Part shown: piece after piece, positions 35,516 to 47,800 of the stretch
Layout: the number at the start of each line of letters is the position of its first letter
Numbering within the stretch: the first letter of the stretch is position 1
NCBI GenBank assembly: GCA_963932185.1
Contig: OZ010666.1
Span: 60,557,619 to 60,621,618 of the forward strand
Length of the DNA: 64,000 bases
DNA from: Troglohyphantes excavatus
Lineage: Eukaryota > Arthropoda > Arachnida > Araneae > Linyphiidae
Direction: 5' to 3'
The notes under the pieces: model-generated
What the model was told of the DNA's origin: nothing
Seen by the model: the letters and a program-made list of their open reading frames with translations, nothing else
The model's database searches: none
Translations under genes and position numbers: made by a program

Positions 35516-37489
35516 TAAAATGTTTTTATGAACGTATTTTTATATTCCACTAATAAAAAATCTGATGACAAGAGATGAGACTTTGTTTAGGAATCGTAGA
35601 AACAGTCTGATATGCAAGAAGTTTGGTAATAAATGCCAGTTAGGATTGTAAAATGCAATGTTTGGTGTTTTTTTAAGGTACTTTCCGAATCTCGGACCTC
35701 TAGAAAAAGGATAAAAATCATAACTGGAAAAGTGAAAAAGCTAAATTCGGTGCCTCTCTTGTCTAGTTCCCGCACCCTAAGCTTTTAGATCTCTAGTACC
35801 TATACTTCATTTTTTTTAAAAATAACCTTTCAGCAAAATGAAATCTAAAGAAACCTTCATTTAAAAAACTACCATTTTAAAAAAAAAATCGTTCGAAATA
35901 TCTTATGAAACTATCTAAACAACGTGGATTAGATGGAAGGAGTTTTTAAAGACTCGAATAAAAACGTTTTTCATTTTTAGAAAAAGAGTAAAAAAGTGTA
36001 GGTGGGACATCTACTGAAAAGCGAAGATCTACGTTTGGACCCTCTTTTTTGTTTGGAGAGACGAAAGTTGAGCGGTGACATCAAGCACACTGTCCGAACA
36101 CTTACACAAAATAGGAACGAAATGTATTGATCAAACCGATAACGATTTTAATATTGTACTTTTAGCAGACCCCACAGGAAAAGGTTTCAAGTACTGGCAC
36201 ATGTAACAGGCCATCCGTGTTAAACTGGAATGAAGTAAATGACCAGAACCGAAGATTTTTAGAGACCCACTTTAAGAGGAAAATATATTTCCTCTTTGTT
36301 CAAGTTTGAAACTAGAAGAATTTGTGTTTAATAATCAACCCTAAGCTATGAATTACACTTTTTTGTGGCAATTTTATGTCAGAAAACGCATTTTAATGCT
36401 TCTATATAAAACTTACATCCTCAAAAAATATATAAATATTTTCATCGAGAGACATTATGATAAAATCTACGCATGCATATATAGGTCTGAAACGAAACAA
36501 ATTCATCGCTAAGGCATGACAAAATAAAGGGAGTGTTATCCAACGACCTTATTTTATAAATAACAAAACGTTAGTCAAGGCCCATTCTACACTTAAATTA
36601 TTTACGCGAATTAGCTTTTGCAGATAGTTCTCTGATTTGGTAATGCAAACCACGTGATTTATATTCACAAATCATAGAGCTATCTATAAAAGCTAACGCG
36701 CGTAAATTATAAATTATGTTAGTGTATAATAGGCCAAAGAGCTGTATCAAAAACCCCAAAGAAATGTACAAACCATAAACAAATACCCAATCCTATCCTT
36801 AATCTGAAGGCAATGCCAGTTTCAATATTAACTATTCCTTCTAAAGTCAATCAGTGGCGTAGCAATTCAAATATATTGGGGGTGGGGGTGCTCAACTATG
36901 TTACATGTACAGAATATTTACCTATATAAAAAATATTAAACACTAATTAGCATTTATGCCAATTAATAATTTGCAATTAGCAATTTTTAATTATCAAAAA
37001 TTTGCGTAATTACTTAGTTAATTGCAGAAATGTCTTTTAAAAAAATTGACGATTTTGTTATTATTGAAAATTAGGATTAACATAATTTTTATAAATTGTA
37101 CACAAAAAAAAATTGTGTCTAAAATGTTATTGGGAAAAAATCTTGACTTGAAATCCAATGGGTGGATGGGGGGGCTAAATCCCCCTGAGCCCCTCCCTTT
37201 AAAAGGCCCATGATGTCAATTTAAAATTAATTAAGTTCGCTTAGGTTAAATTCATAAAAATTTAATTTTTCAAAAATATCCTTCTTAATCATTATTTGGT
37301 CTTTTGGGTAAGGGAAGGTCAACGATAATTATTCACTCAGCGACCCACCATTATTTTAAAGGTGGAGAACTATTAATACATATCCTTTTTAAAAAAATAA
37401 TTATCCGTTTTGAAAAATATATAAATCTGATTACGTATTAGGACTTAATTCAAATCTTAATATTTAATTTGCGCCCTAAGAATACAACC
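35516..37489. other. Intergenic, no supported feature
   Basis: AT-rich; an internal partial inverted pair (CGCGAATTAGCTTTTGCAG near 36602 and AAAGCTAACGCGCG near 36688) hints at a small degraded hairpin element. Confidence 0.35.
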
Positions 37490-38731
37490 CTATTCTGTCA
37501 GCGTGTTTCTCGTTGGTTTTTGTAAGTGCTCGGACAGTACGTGATTTACAGAATTCCTTTCATAAAAAAACCTCTCGGGAAGGAAGCATCGAGTGGGACG
37601 TTGCCCGTGGTTTCTTATGAGTTGCGGGGCGTCGCCATCGAGTCTATACTCTTGATTGGAAGACGATTCTTTTCCGCCGCGACCCCTGGACAAATAAGGG
37701 GGTCGACAACGCCTCGAGAGGCGACTCTCGCGACCCCTCGAAAACGACCTTCCTGTTCCTCTTGCGAACCTTGACTTTTTCTTCTTGCAACAAGGAAGAC
37801 GTTGTAGGAAAGGTTGCAGAAGAGTCGGGTCTCTCTCTTCATAATTTCGCTCATCGGTTGTACTTTGGAGGTTTTCCTTGCTCGATACCTGTTCTCTACC
37901 AGCTTCACAACACGCGACGCACAATTTTTTTTTTTTACATTGGTTTAAAACTAAAAACTTGAATTTCACACACAAACAAAAAAGTCTTAAGATTAAATAA
38001 AAATCTTCATTCGACATCAGTATCGATTTCCCCAGCTTTTAAAGAGATCGCCATCTTCATACTACTGTCATTTTTAAGAAGCCACAATATAACTATTGAA
38101 AATCAGTTTTCTCTAATCACTTCTGTATGGTAATTATATTTCAACGAAAAGGAGACAACTCATGATTTCAATTTTCGCAATACGATTCTTGAGACTTCAT
38201 TCTTTTTCTAACTGTCACTGGTTTTAATCAAAATAAATATTTGTATTCAATTTCAATGATCACCGACTAAAACTGTTAATATCCTGTGGTGGCTTCTTCT
38301 AAACACCAATACATAATCTCCGTATCTTCCTCGTTATTATTATATATATATATATTTTCCTTTCAAAAGAACGGAGTTTGTTCATGCAACCGCGAAAGGG
38401 ACATCTCTTTTCGAAAAAGCATTTCCTAGGTATTACGTCGTCTTGGCGACGCCGATCTAACTTTTCTACAAGTTATGTTTATGCCCGCGCTTTGCTTACA
38501 ACAGGGGGGGTTTGGTCAGCAGTTCAGGGCGCCTCCTTCGAAAGATTGGTCATCGAGGCCTTAAAAAAAGTCCTTCTTTCAAGACTCGAGAGGTTGTAGA
38601 GGGGGCGCCGTGAGGGTGCCTGCAGACGATCTTTTGCTAACGAGGAGTCCGAAGGGTGGGTGGGCGAGTGATACTAACAGAACTAGAAGACACACACACG
38701 CACGCAGCAGCAGCAGAACTAAAGCCGGCAA
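37490..38731 (-). other. Probable mtd 3' UTR with GC-rich islands
   Basis: Two islands of raised GC (about 37.5-37.9 kb and 38.38-38.73 kb) lie directly downstream of the TAG stop and are separated by AT-rich DNA. Overlapping open frames occur on both strands, but their products are Arg/Ser-rich low complexity and none matches a known family. The 175-codon minus frame at 37490-38017 is best read as chance openness in untranslated sequence. A short TA microsatellite lies at about 38340-38354. Confidence 0.4.
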
Positions 38732-38867
38732 CTAGGCGAATCCCCACGCTTCGAGGGTCTTGATGATGAAGTCGCTGGAGGACGCCAGCGGGTCGTTGTC
38801 GTACGTCTGGCACTGGAGGCTGGACCCCCGGTAGAGGTCGCCGTCGATCCACAGACCAAAGTGACCC
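38732..38867 (-). CDS. mtd: mtd terminal TLDc exon with stop
   Basis: Acceptor TTTCTGCAG, one base, then GHFGLWIDGDLYRGSS, TYDNDPL and DFIIKTLEAWGFA, TAG stop. The end resembles the FIIQ-IE-W-F terminus that closes TLDc domains. The 3' UTR runs to lower coordinates. Confidence 0.95.
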
Positions 38868-41800
38868 CTGCAGAAACAAATTAATAAAACGTCAGCGCGA
38901 ATTCTTTAAAAATACAGTTAAAGACACGGTTGTCTGTGGACATGTATTGCCTTAGTCAAGAGTTATTAACTGCTACATAAACTAGCACTTTATTTTTACC
39001 ACATTTACTACCATGAGTTGAATTTAACTCACGTTTCGTTTGTCCAAGAGGTTCCGTGAGTTAAATAATGCAACTCATCTAACATATTACGGTATTTATG
39101 CTATCAATTATGTACACCTCATGTAAACGACGGAATCCTAATGAAGACACATTTTGCATGGCCACCCAGACAAAAATTTTGGCTTCGATTTTTCCTGGGA
39201 AATGTAACTTTTTGCATGCAAGTCGGATATTTCACAAATGGCTGCCACCACCCATATGGAACTTGACGCTCCGTGAGTTACATAGAACTCACGTACGAAA
39301 GTAATAGGAATTTTTTTTTCGCTATGTACATACATGACGATAAATTTGAATCACTTAAAAGCAAATAAAGAATAAAATAATGTGTCATTGTGGGCACCAT
39401 TTTCCTATTGTAGCAGCAAATGTGTTAACAATGATCCAGAGTATGCGGTATTTGGGCATCGCATTTCAATTGAACAGTTCCAGTGCCACTGATCAGATTA
39501 CTTTTCCATCTCTATAGAGGTAAATCCTCAATCTAATAAAATTGGTGGAACCAAGTAGGTTAACATTAACTTGGGACCTAGCTACCGTCACAATGGTCCA
39601 CAAAGAGTTACATTTCATAGGCATCAAGGACTGTTGGCATGCATCAAGGTAGCAAATAGTTATTTACTACAAAAATTAGCGATTAAATTTTATCTTTTAA
39701 GTTACGATGTATTCTTATAAAGGGAACCACGGAAACACTAACTAGAAATCCAAAAATAGTTTTATTGTAGTTCTTAAAAACTAGGTACCACTTTAACTGG
39801 TTCTTTTTCATACAATCAACAAGTGGATTGTGTCATCAACAAGTCATTGTGGTCATGCGTCATCCGAGCATTATTCTCATGCTCGGAATTTTTAACGAAC
39901 ACATCTTAATAATAAAGCTAAAATATCCATCTTAATATACTTCGATAATTAAAATTTTATTATTGTTGATGCATATTTTAATAAGAATCCTGTGTAAAAG
40001 ATATTTATAGATGTGGGTGGTACTTAAACATCTAAAATTGAAGAATTTGACATCGAAGATGCTCAAGTTTAATTAAGGAGATTATTTTCAAAAGGGGACA
40101 TTTTCCTGGTTGGAATTCAGCTGCTATAGCCAATGCTGTTTGGCAACGAAATTCAAGCGATTCACTTATAAATGTTGAATTGAGGCAATAGAAATTAATT
40201 GCTTGAATTTCGCGCACAAAGAAGCGTTGACTACTGTTACTAAATCTGAAAAGTATATAAAATCAGATAAATGAACGTGGTACTCACTCTGAAGCTCCGA
40301 TAGAGACGCTTTCTTGGTCTCCCTTCACAAAATAGTCATTGTTCCCTGTCCACTTGAAAACCTAAAGTAGATAAATTTAAACTCAGCAACATCAAAGACT
40401 ATGTATATAGATTACGTCATTTTAAGTTTGATAGCTTAAACGTCATATCCAACGCGTATTTTAACCCTTTGAGCTAGAGTAGCAACTCTTAGTCACCAAA
40501 ATAACGACCTATTCTTTTGTACCCTGTTCTTCAAATTTCTGAATTGTTCTTGAACATAAAAAAAATCGTTTATTTTTGTTATCTTGTTCTTTATCTGCTT
40601 GTTCTTTAAATGTGTGACATCACTTGGGTATCAATATGTTTTTATTAACCCTTAGCGCTCGGGTGTCGCATTTAAATCAACAAAATAACGAAGGGTTTTT
40701 GTTTCATCTTTGTTCTTCTTCAATTTCAAAAGCCTTCATAGAAATTATTTTTATTATCTAGTAGCACCAAGCATATATTGGTGATCTAAAACTTTCTTAA
40801 GATTGAAATTCCTTAGAACCCTCGTATTTTTAACTCTTTGCACTCCAAGAACACTGTTCAATTTGTGTTCTTTCTATGGAACAGTTATTCCTATTATTCT
40901 TTACGTTATTTTCCACAAAAAAAAATTATACATAAAGGGAAAAAAATCCTAATCTGTTTTGTATTTGCAAGAGAACAAGTTGAAAAAAAGATTGATGTTC
41001 AAAACACAAGATCATGCTGTTCTCGTTTATTTTAAAGAACAGGGATACAAAAGAACTGGTCGTTATGTTGGCGCCTGAGAGGCGACATTGGTGTACAAAG
41101 GGTTAAAACATTTGACAAATGTCATAAAAATATGTTTATTTTACAGAGATTAATATTCAGCTTCACGTATATTTTATTTATCCATCCTTTATTATCTCTT
41201 AGCACTCTGAAAGAAAAACTCTCTACATAATACATCTTTAAAAAGAACAGGCACGGAATGTAACTGCTCCTATAAAAGAACGTAAATATCAAACATATTT
41301 GTCGAGTGCAAAGGTTTCAATTTTTAACAACATCTCTTAACCCTTTGCACTCTGCGAACACTTTGCGATTTGTGTTCTTTCTATGGAACAGTTATTCCTC
41401 TTCACGTTCTTTTCCAGAGATTTTTTTTATACTCATAAAGGGAAAAAAATCCTAATCTGTTATGTAATTGCAAGAGAACAAGTTGAAAAAAAGATTGATG
41501 TTCCAAACACAAGATCATGCTGTTTTCGTTTATTTTAAAGAACAGGGAAACAAAAGAACTGGTCGTTATGTTGGCGCTTGAGAGGCGATATTGGAGTGCA
41601 AAAAGTTAAGTCATCTTAGTCAGGGCTTTCTTATTCAATAAACAGTGGCATCCAAGATTTTTGAAGTAAATAAAACAGCCATCGACAAAACGACGGCGAT
41701 GATTAATCGTTAAAAAAAGGTTATAATTTTTTTTTTATGGATTCTTCCATTAAGAAGAATTTGGACTCGTACAATAATTGTTTTTAGTTTCCTGCACAAT

Positions 41801-44800
41801 GATTCCGTGTTATAGACCGTCATCGTTCTTTTTCTTAACCCTTTGCAATCCGATGTCTCCTCTCAGGCGCCAACATAAAGACTTGTTATTTTGTTTCCCT
41901 GTTCTTTATAATAAACGAAAACAGCCGGATATTGTATTTAAAAAAATCGATTTTTTTTCCTTCAAATTGTTCTCTTGCAGATCCGAAAGATATTACTATT
42001 TTCTCCCCTCTATGAGCATAAAAAATTATGGATAAAAGAACAGAAAGAGGAATAACTGTTCCGTGGAAAGAACGCAATGTTAAAGATGTTCGCGGAGTGC
42101 AAAGGGTATCATGATACGCAAACATTTTAACTATTTATGCTGAAAACTATTTCAGTATGGACAGTTACAATTTTTACAGTTAATATGTACATTTTTCAAA
42201 ATTGAAGTATATGTATTCTATACAATAGAGTTCTCAAAAATGGAGGGAATTTGCAAATGTTCATGTAATTAATTATATAAAAATGCCATTCATTAGTAGT
42301 TTAATGACATTATCCCGTGGACATTCAATGCGATAATCGTAAAAAGAGGAATGACATACCTTAAAGGCCGGGTGGAATGTAAAAAGAAAGGATTCTCCAG
42401 TCCCGTAGAAACTGTCACTGCATCGCAACGGATAAGACAACAGAGCTCCAAACACCTAGGAATTAAGTAGTTTTCTATGTAAAAGCTACTCGATCTGATA
42501 ATACTAGTATTAAACAAGCTAAACAATTAATAAATGTGATCTTCATGTATCAATACAATTGTTCAAATCATTTAGAAATGCGAAAAAGAATTTCAAAGCG
42601 ATCGCTGCGCATTATGAACTGTCGATTGATTGGTAACAAAGAAAAGAGGGGTACAAGAGAAAAACCCCGTCATTGCATAAAAATAGATTTCGCGAAAAAC
42701 AACAATTTATAGGTTATCAATGAATATAAATACGGCACCCTTCTGTTAAAAGAACGTAAAAAGTCGTCAAGTAAAATTTTGGCGCCACATTGGAGTTCCA
42801 GTTCGCGACCAATTCGCGTGTTATCACTTACGTCTGACCGTAAGACTAAAATTACGAAGTAGAGTGTTGTAGTCTTTCCTTTCGGATAGATCCCGAACTG
42901 TTGTCAATAGTCCATTGTGTAGCTCTAGTTCAACGTTATTTTAATTAACTAACTGAACATATGTTGGTATAAATTCATATCCGTTAACCCCACGTCTATG
43001 TGGGGTCCGAGCTCGGATGTCCTCGTCATTTGACCAATATTCAAAATTAAGGGGGGTTTCTCCTTTGGGATAAACCCCGAACTGTCGCCAATAGCTACTG
43101 CGCAGCTCTACTGGGACGTTAATTCAATCAACTAACCGAATTGATCACAAATCGTCGCCAATAGCCCATTGTGTACCTCTTTGCATCGTTATTTCAAATA
43201 ACTAAACATATTTCGGGTTGGTTGGACGGTTCGGAATCTATCTCGAAAGAAAGACACAAAACAATTATCGGGATCGATCTATAACCGTAACTAATTGACC
43301 ATTGTGTGCCATTTCAGGTGTTTTCTTCATAGTTTAAAATTACGAGTCAATCAATCATTCTAATAAAGCGGAATTTGCTGTGAGTGGTAAACAGCACTGA
43401 TCTTTAACTGTAACTTCTGGATTGGGCAAGACATTTTGTTGCCTTGAAGCCCAATTGAAGGATTGAAACTCTATCCCACTTTAATCGGTACCGCTATATT
43501 TCGCAATATTAAATGCAATCTGCAATTCAAATAGAAATTCCTTCGGAAGTCAAAATGGATAAAAAGCAAGAGCGAAAAATATATTTTTGGTAAAACAAAA
43601 ATATTCTATAAAAAGAAAAATATCTATAAACATTTAATAGTAGTTCTATAACGCTACGGTTTTAAAAAAAAAACTTAAATCACTTTTAAAAATTATTTGG
43701 GTACACTATGGCTGCTTTCAATTGGCTTCAACGGCGTTCACACAGAAAACAAGTTTAAAATTTCCAGAAGTTACTATTAGAGTTCAGTGGTAAACACATT
43801 GAGATGGGTAATCAACCTTGGCGAAATTTCACACGTTTGGCATTTGAGTCCGTGTATTAAAAATAATCTGAAAGACATGGAAAAGCAAATATTTAACTGT
43901 TCTTTGAAGTACAAAAATTGTTTTTTCACAGATAAGAACGGTATATTCAGAATTTACATCTCAAAATCTAACGGATGGCGCCGTCAGCTCATTTTCGATC
44001 AAAAATAATATGACGGGGTTTCCCCGTGTACCCTTCAAATGTATCTTGAATAAACACCTTTTGCCGTAAATAAAGGCATCAATGCCATGACGTTGTTAGT
44101 AACAAATATCTAATAAAAAAGTTTAATGTTTTTTATAAAAAATCTTATCAGGAAATCATTTATGTTACATTATATCGGTTTGGTTTGAGCCAGCAAATAC
44201 ACCCGTTCTTTGCAAGGGGAGAACCGTTTTAATTTGGTTTTTTTTTTTAAGTTTCAATTTCCCCATGAAAATCGTCATAATATCCAGAGTGTATGAGAAG
44301 TATATTTACAACTTTACGCAAAAACACATAAAAGAAATAAGACGATAGCTAAGTTATGTATTCTTAACATAAAACTTCGTGTGTTGCTGTGACATGTACA
44401 AGCAACATGACATAACTATCTTATTTCCTTTAGTTTTTATTGCGCATCAAAGTTGTACAGATAATTACCATACACCGATACTCAGGAGTAAGCTCAGTGC
44501 GTCAAATGATTCATTAATGGTTTTGGAAAAACTGCGTACAAATAAACCTTCATGTGTTGCTGTCACATATTTGCACAAACAACATAATATAGCAACCTTC
44601 CTATCAATTCCTTAAGCTTGTAAAGTGTCAAGATCCATCTAACACATTCTGAGATTACAATATATAAAAAAGACTTAAAAATGAGTATCTAAACCTACTC
44701 GTTTTTCTTTAAGTATAATTGCATCTTATGCAGGCGTATGGCATACTCAAATACAAATAACCGTACTTTCTCAAAAAGTAGCAGGGAGATTTAATACTAC

Positions 44801-47800
44801 TAATCTCAGCTTCTGTTCAAGCGATCTTTTTGAAACCTGACAGACTTAAAATAGTAATTTTTCAGAAGATGGTTTTCCACATTATTGGATGTCGATTGCT
44901 TAAATAGAAACTGAGTTATTACAACTCAATTATCTTACTTCCCATTCGTTTGGCACATCTTTTTTTAATTTCTTCTATTTATAACTTCTTAATATCGCCC
45001 TGGTAGTTTCAACGGATAAGACTTTGCACTGCGGTGATGAACATCTGGATTGAATTCCCGGTAAGTCTTAATTGTAACTGTCGATATTTGTTAAAAGTGA
45101 TTTATGAATGTAGCCTATATAGGCTATCATCCACTCATTTTTGAGTCCATGTCTTTTACAAAATTGAAACTCATGTATTCGGAACCATAATAAGCATCGA
45201 ATGTAATAAAAAATTAGAAAATTCATATTTTTAAGTATTTATATTCAACAGTGTAGCGGTAACAAAATTAGTTTGGTTTGTTTAAATGACGTTGCACTAG
45301 AGCTGCACAGTGGGCTATTGGCGACGGTTGGTGGCCAATCTCGAAGGAAAGACCCGGAAACGATGCCTCGTATTTTTGAACCATGGTCTGATGACGAGGA
45401 CAACACCTGAGCTGGCACCCAACGCTTTCAATAAACGTCGGGACTTTGGACCCCTATCAGATTTGTCATGCACCAGTCCCGTATACAGTAACAAAATCGG
45501 ACATTTACATCAATTCGAATTATACATAGAGAATTAATTTAGTTATACCGTTAAAACTTTCTACCAGTAATTATAAAAAGTCGCCAAAATTGGGTCATTA
45601 GTTTCAGAGATATGATCAAATAATCCATTTTAATTGCACATCCATAGATAAAGAGATATCCATAGACAGAGGAGCCCCAACTGCTCAGTTGGTAAGGCGT
45701 TCAGCTACTAATCAGAGGATTGGTGGTTCGAATCCGTGAAATGGACTTGACATAGAAAAGTAAAAAAGTAGTGATCTTGCGATCGGAGGGTTGCCAGCTT
45801 CGCTACAAAAATACTAGAAAGTCGTCCAGAATATCCAACAAATTATACTGGCGTGTATACGGGACTGGTGCACGATGAATCTAATCGGGGTCCAAAGTCC
45901 CGACGTCTATTGAAGGCGTTGGGTGCCAGTTCAGGTGTTTCCTCGTCATCTTACCATGGTTCTAAAATAACGAGGTGCATGTATGAATGTGTGTGTGTAT
46001 GTGTTCCCGGATCTTTCCTTCGAGATTGACCCCAAACCGTCGCCAATAGCCCACTGTGCAGCTCTAGTGCGACGTTAATTAACCAAAATAAACCAATCCA
46101 TAGACAGAGAGTGAGATGACTCACCGCTTCCTTCGTGTCTTCTATGACGAGTATGACGGGGCTGTCGAACTCTGTCATCTTCCTGTAGAGGGATTTGAGG
46201 TGGAAGCCGTCGTGGGCCGTCGAGTAGATGCGCGTCCACGGGTAGCCCACCGCGCGGGCAGGCAGCAAGGTGTACAGCTGTGCGTCACACAGGAAAGTCA
46301 CAGAGTCAAAATACACGCAATGAAAGTATTGTTATCATATGGGAATTTTTAAGAAACTATATGCTTCTTAATAGTACAAAATGGAAAGTTTCAAGACCTA
46401 GGAACGTTTTCGAAAAAACAATATTCGTAAAATATAACTTCAATGAATCATTTGCGTTGATATTAGAATCACCGTGCCACAGGGTCTGATTAACACATTG
46501 ACGCAAGGGAAGCCCCCCTTTAAATGGGGGCCCCATTGCTCTCAAATAGACCTTGTAGCATTAAATTGAACATTTACATGCACTAAAATCCTTGCCTCTG
46601 AATGATATTAAAACGAAATATATTACAATTAATTTAACAAAATATATTAATAAGTAGTGAGTATTCCTAATATTCTGTTTGTTTTGATTTTATCTTAATA
46701 TTTTAACAAATTTAACATAAGCGGCAACTTTTTTTTATTAAAGTTTCGAATGGAATTTTTTTATGTTAGGGGGATTAAATATTACATAAAATATGTGATT
46801 TGGGGGGCCCCTTAAATATATAAAGTATAAGCCTGGGCTTCACGGGCCTATTCGGAAATCAGGCCCTGCCGTGCCATTTAACAAATTGCTGCGCCGCCTC
46901 TAACTTATTAGATCTCATAGTCAACGTGATAAAAACTTCCAGAATGTGTCCAATAAAACTTTCTGTATGTAACATTAGCTTGATACGTAAGTCATTAAAA
47001 AATAAACGATATTTCGTAGATATTTTTTATAAAAGAAAAGTCGATAGGTGCAGAAGAAAAACCTGAATATAAAGAGTAATGACACAAATATTCCTCCAAT
47101 GTATTCAAAATTTAAAAACACAAATATTTGAAAATAAATATAGTATAAAGATAGATAAAGATAGATAAAAATTAGGAAGAAAGAAGACCCGAGATACAGC
47201 AAAAAAAATCAAGTTACTGGGGAGAAAAAAAAGGGAAATGTTAGAAAACAGAAAGTTGTTGAATAAAGAACAATTAATAAAATATTCTATAAAAAGCAAA
47301 TAATGAGTATGCGGAAGAATATATACGAATAGAAAAGATGCATGGTTACAAAGCAGTTGCCAAAAGGTAAAAAAAAATGGTGGTTGGAAGTAAACAGTGG
47401 CAAAGAGCAATAGGCAAAAAAATAGCAGTATACAAAAGACAGTACTATACGAATAAAAACAACTGTACGTAAAAAGAAATATCTGTAGGCAAAAAGAAAT
47501 AACTGTAGATAAAGAGAAATACATAGCTCTAGTCCATTGTTTTTCAACCTTTTTTTCTCACGAACCCTTTGATAAAAGTTTTCATTTACGAGTACACCCT
47601 TTTCTCTTAACTCTTCTCACACATCCCTCTACGCAAAAAAAGTTTGTTTATGTTAGGTAGTAATGTTCTGTGATTAGCTTGAAAATAAATCAAGCGACTC
47701 AAATTGTTGATACTGATACTTATTTTTTATTTTACTGACTGCACTTTTTTTCTCATTTTAGTTGTTTTTTAACCATAACTAATGTTATTTACGCGTACCC

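Noticed and set aside
37490..38017. 175-codon minus-strand frame as a protein gene
   Set aside because: Arg/Ser-rich low complexity, overlapping frames on both strands, no domain, and a position in the presumed mtd 3' UTR.
45672..45745. Functional tRNA gene
   Set aside because: It is the head of a full-length SINE with target duplications.
45951..46316. 121-codon minus-strand frame as a start of mtd
   Set aside because: The true TLDc exon begins after an acceptor at 46278; the extra codons are intron, and the downstream part is SINE.
47105..47524. 139-codon Phe/Leu-rich frame suggesting a membrane protein
   Set aside because: It is the complement of an A-rich tandem repeat; the hydrophobicity comes from poly-T composition.
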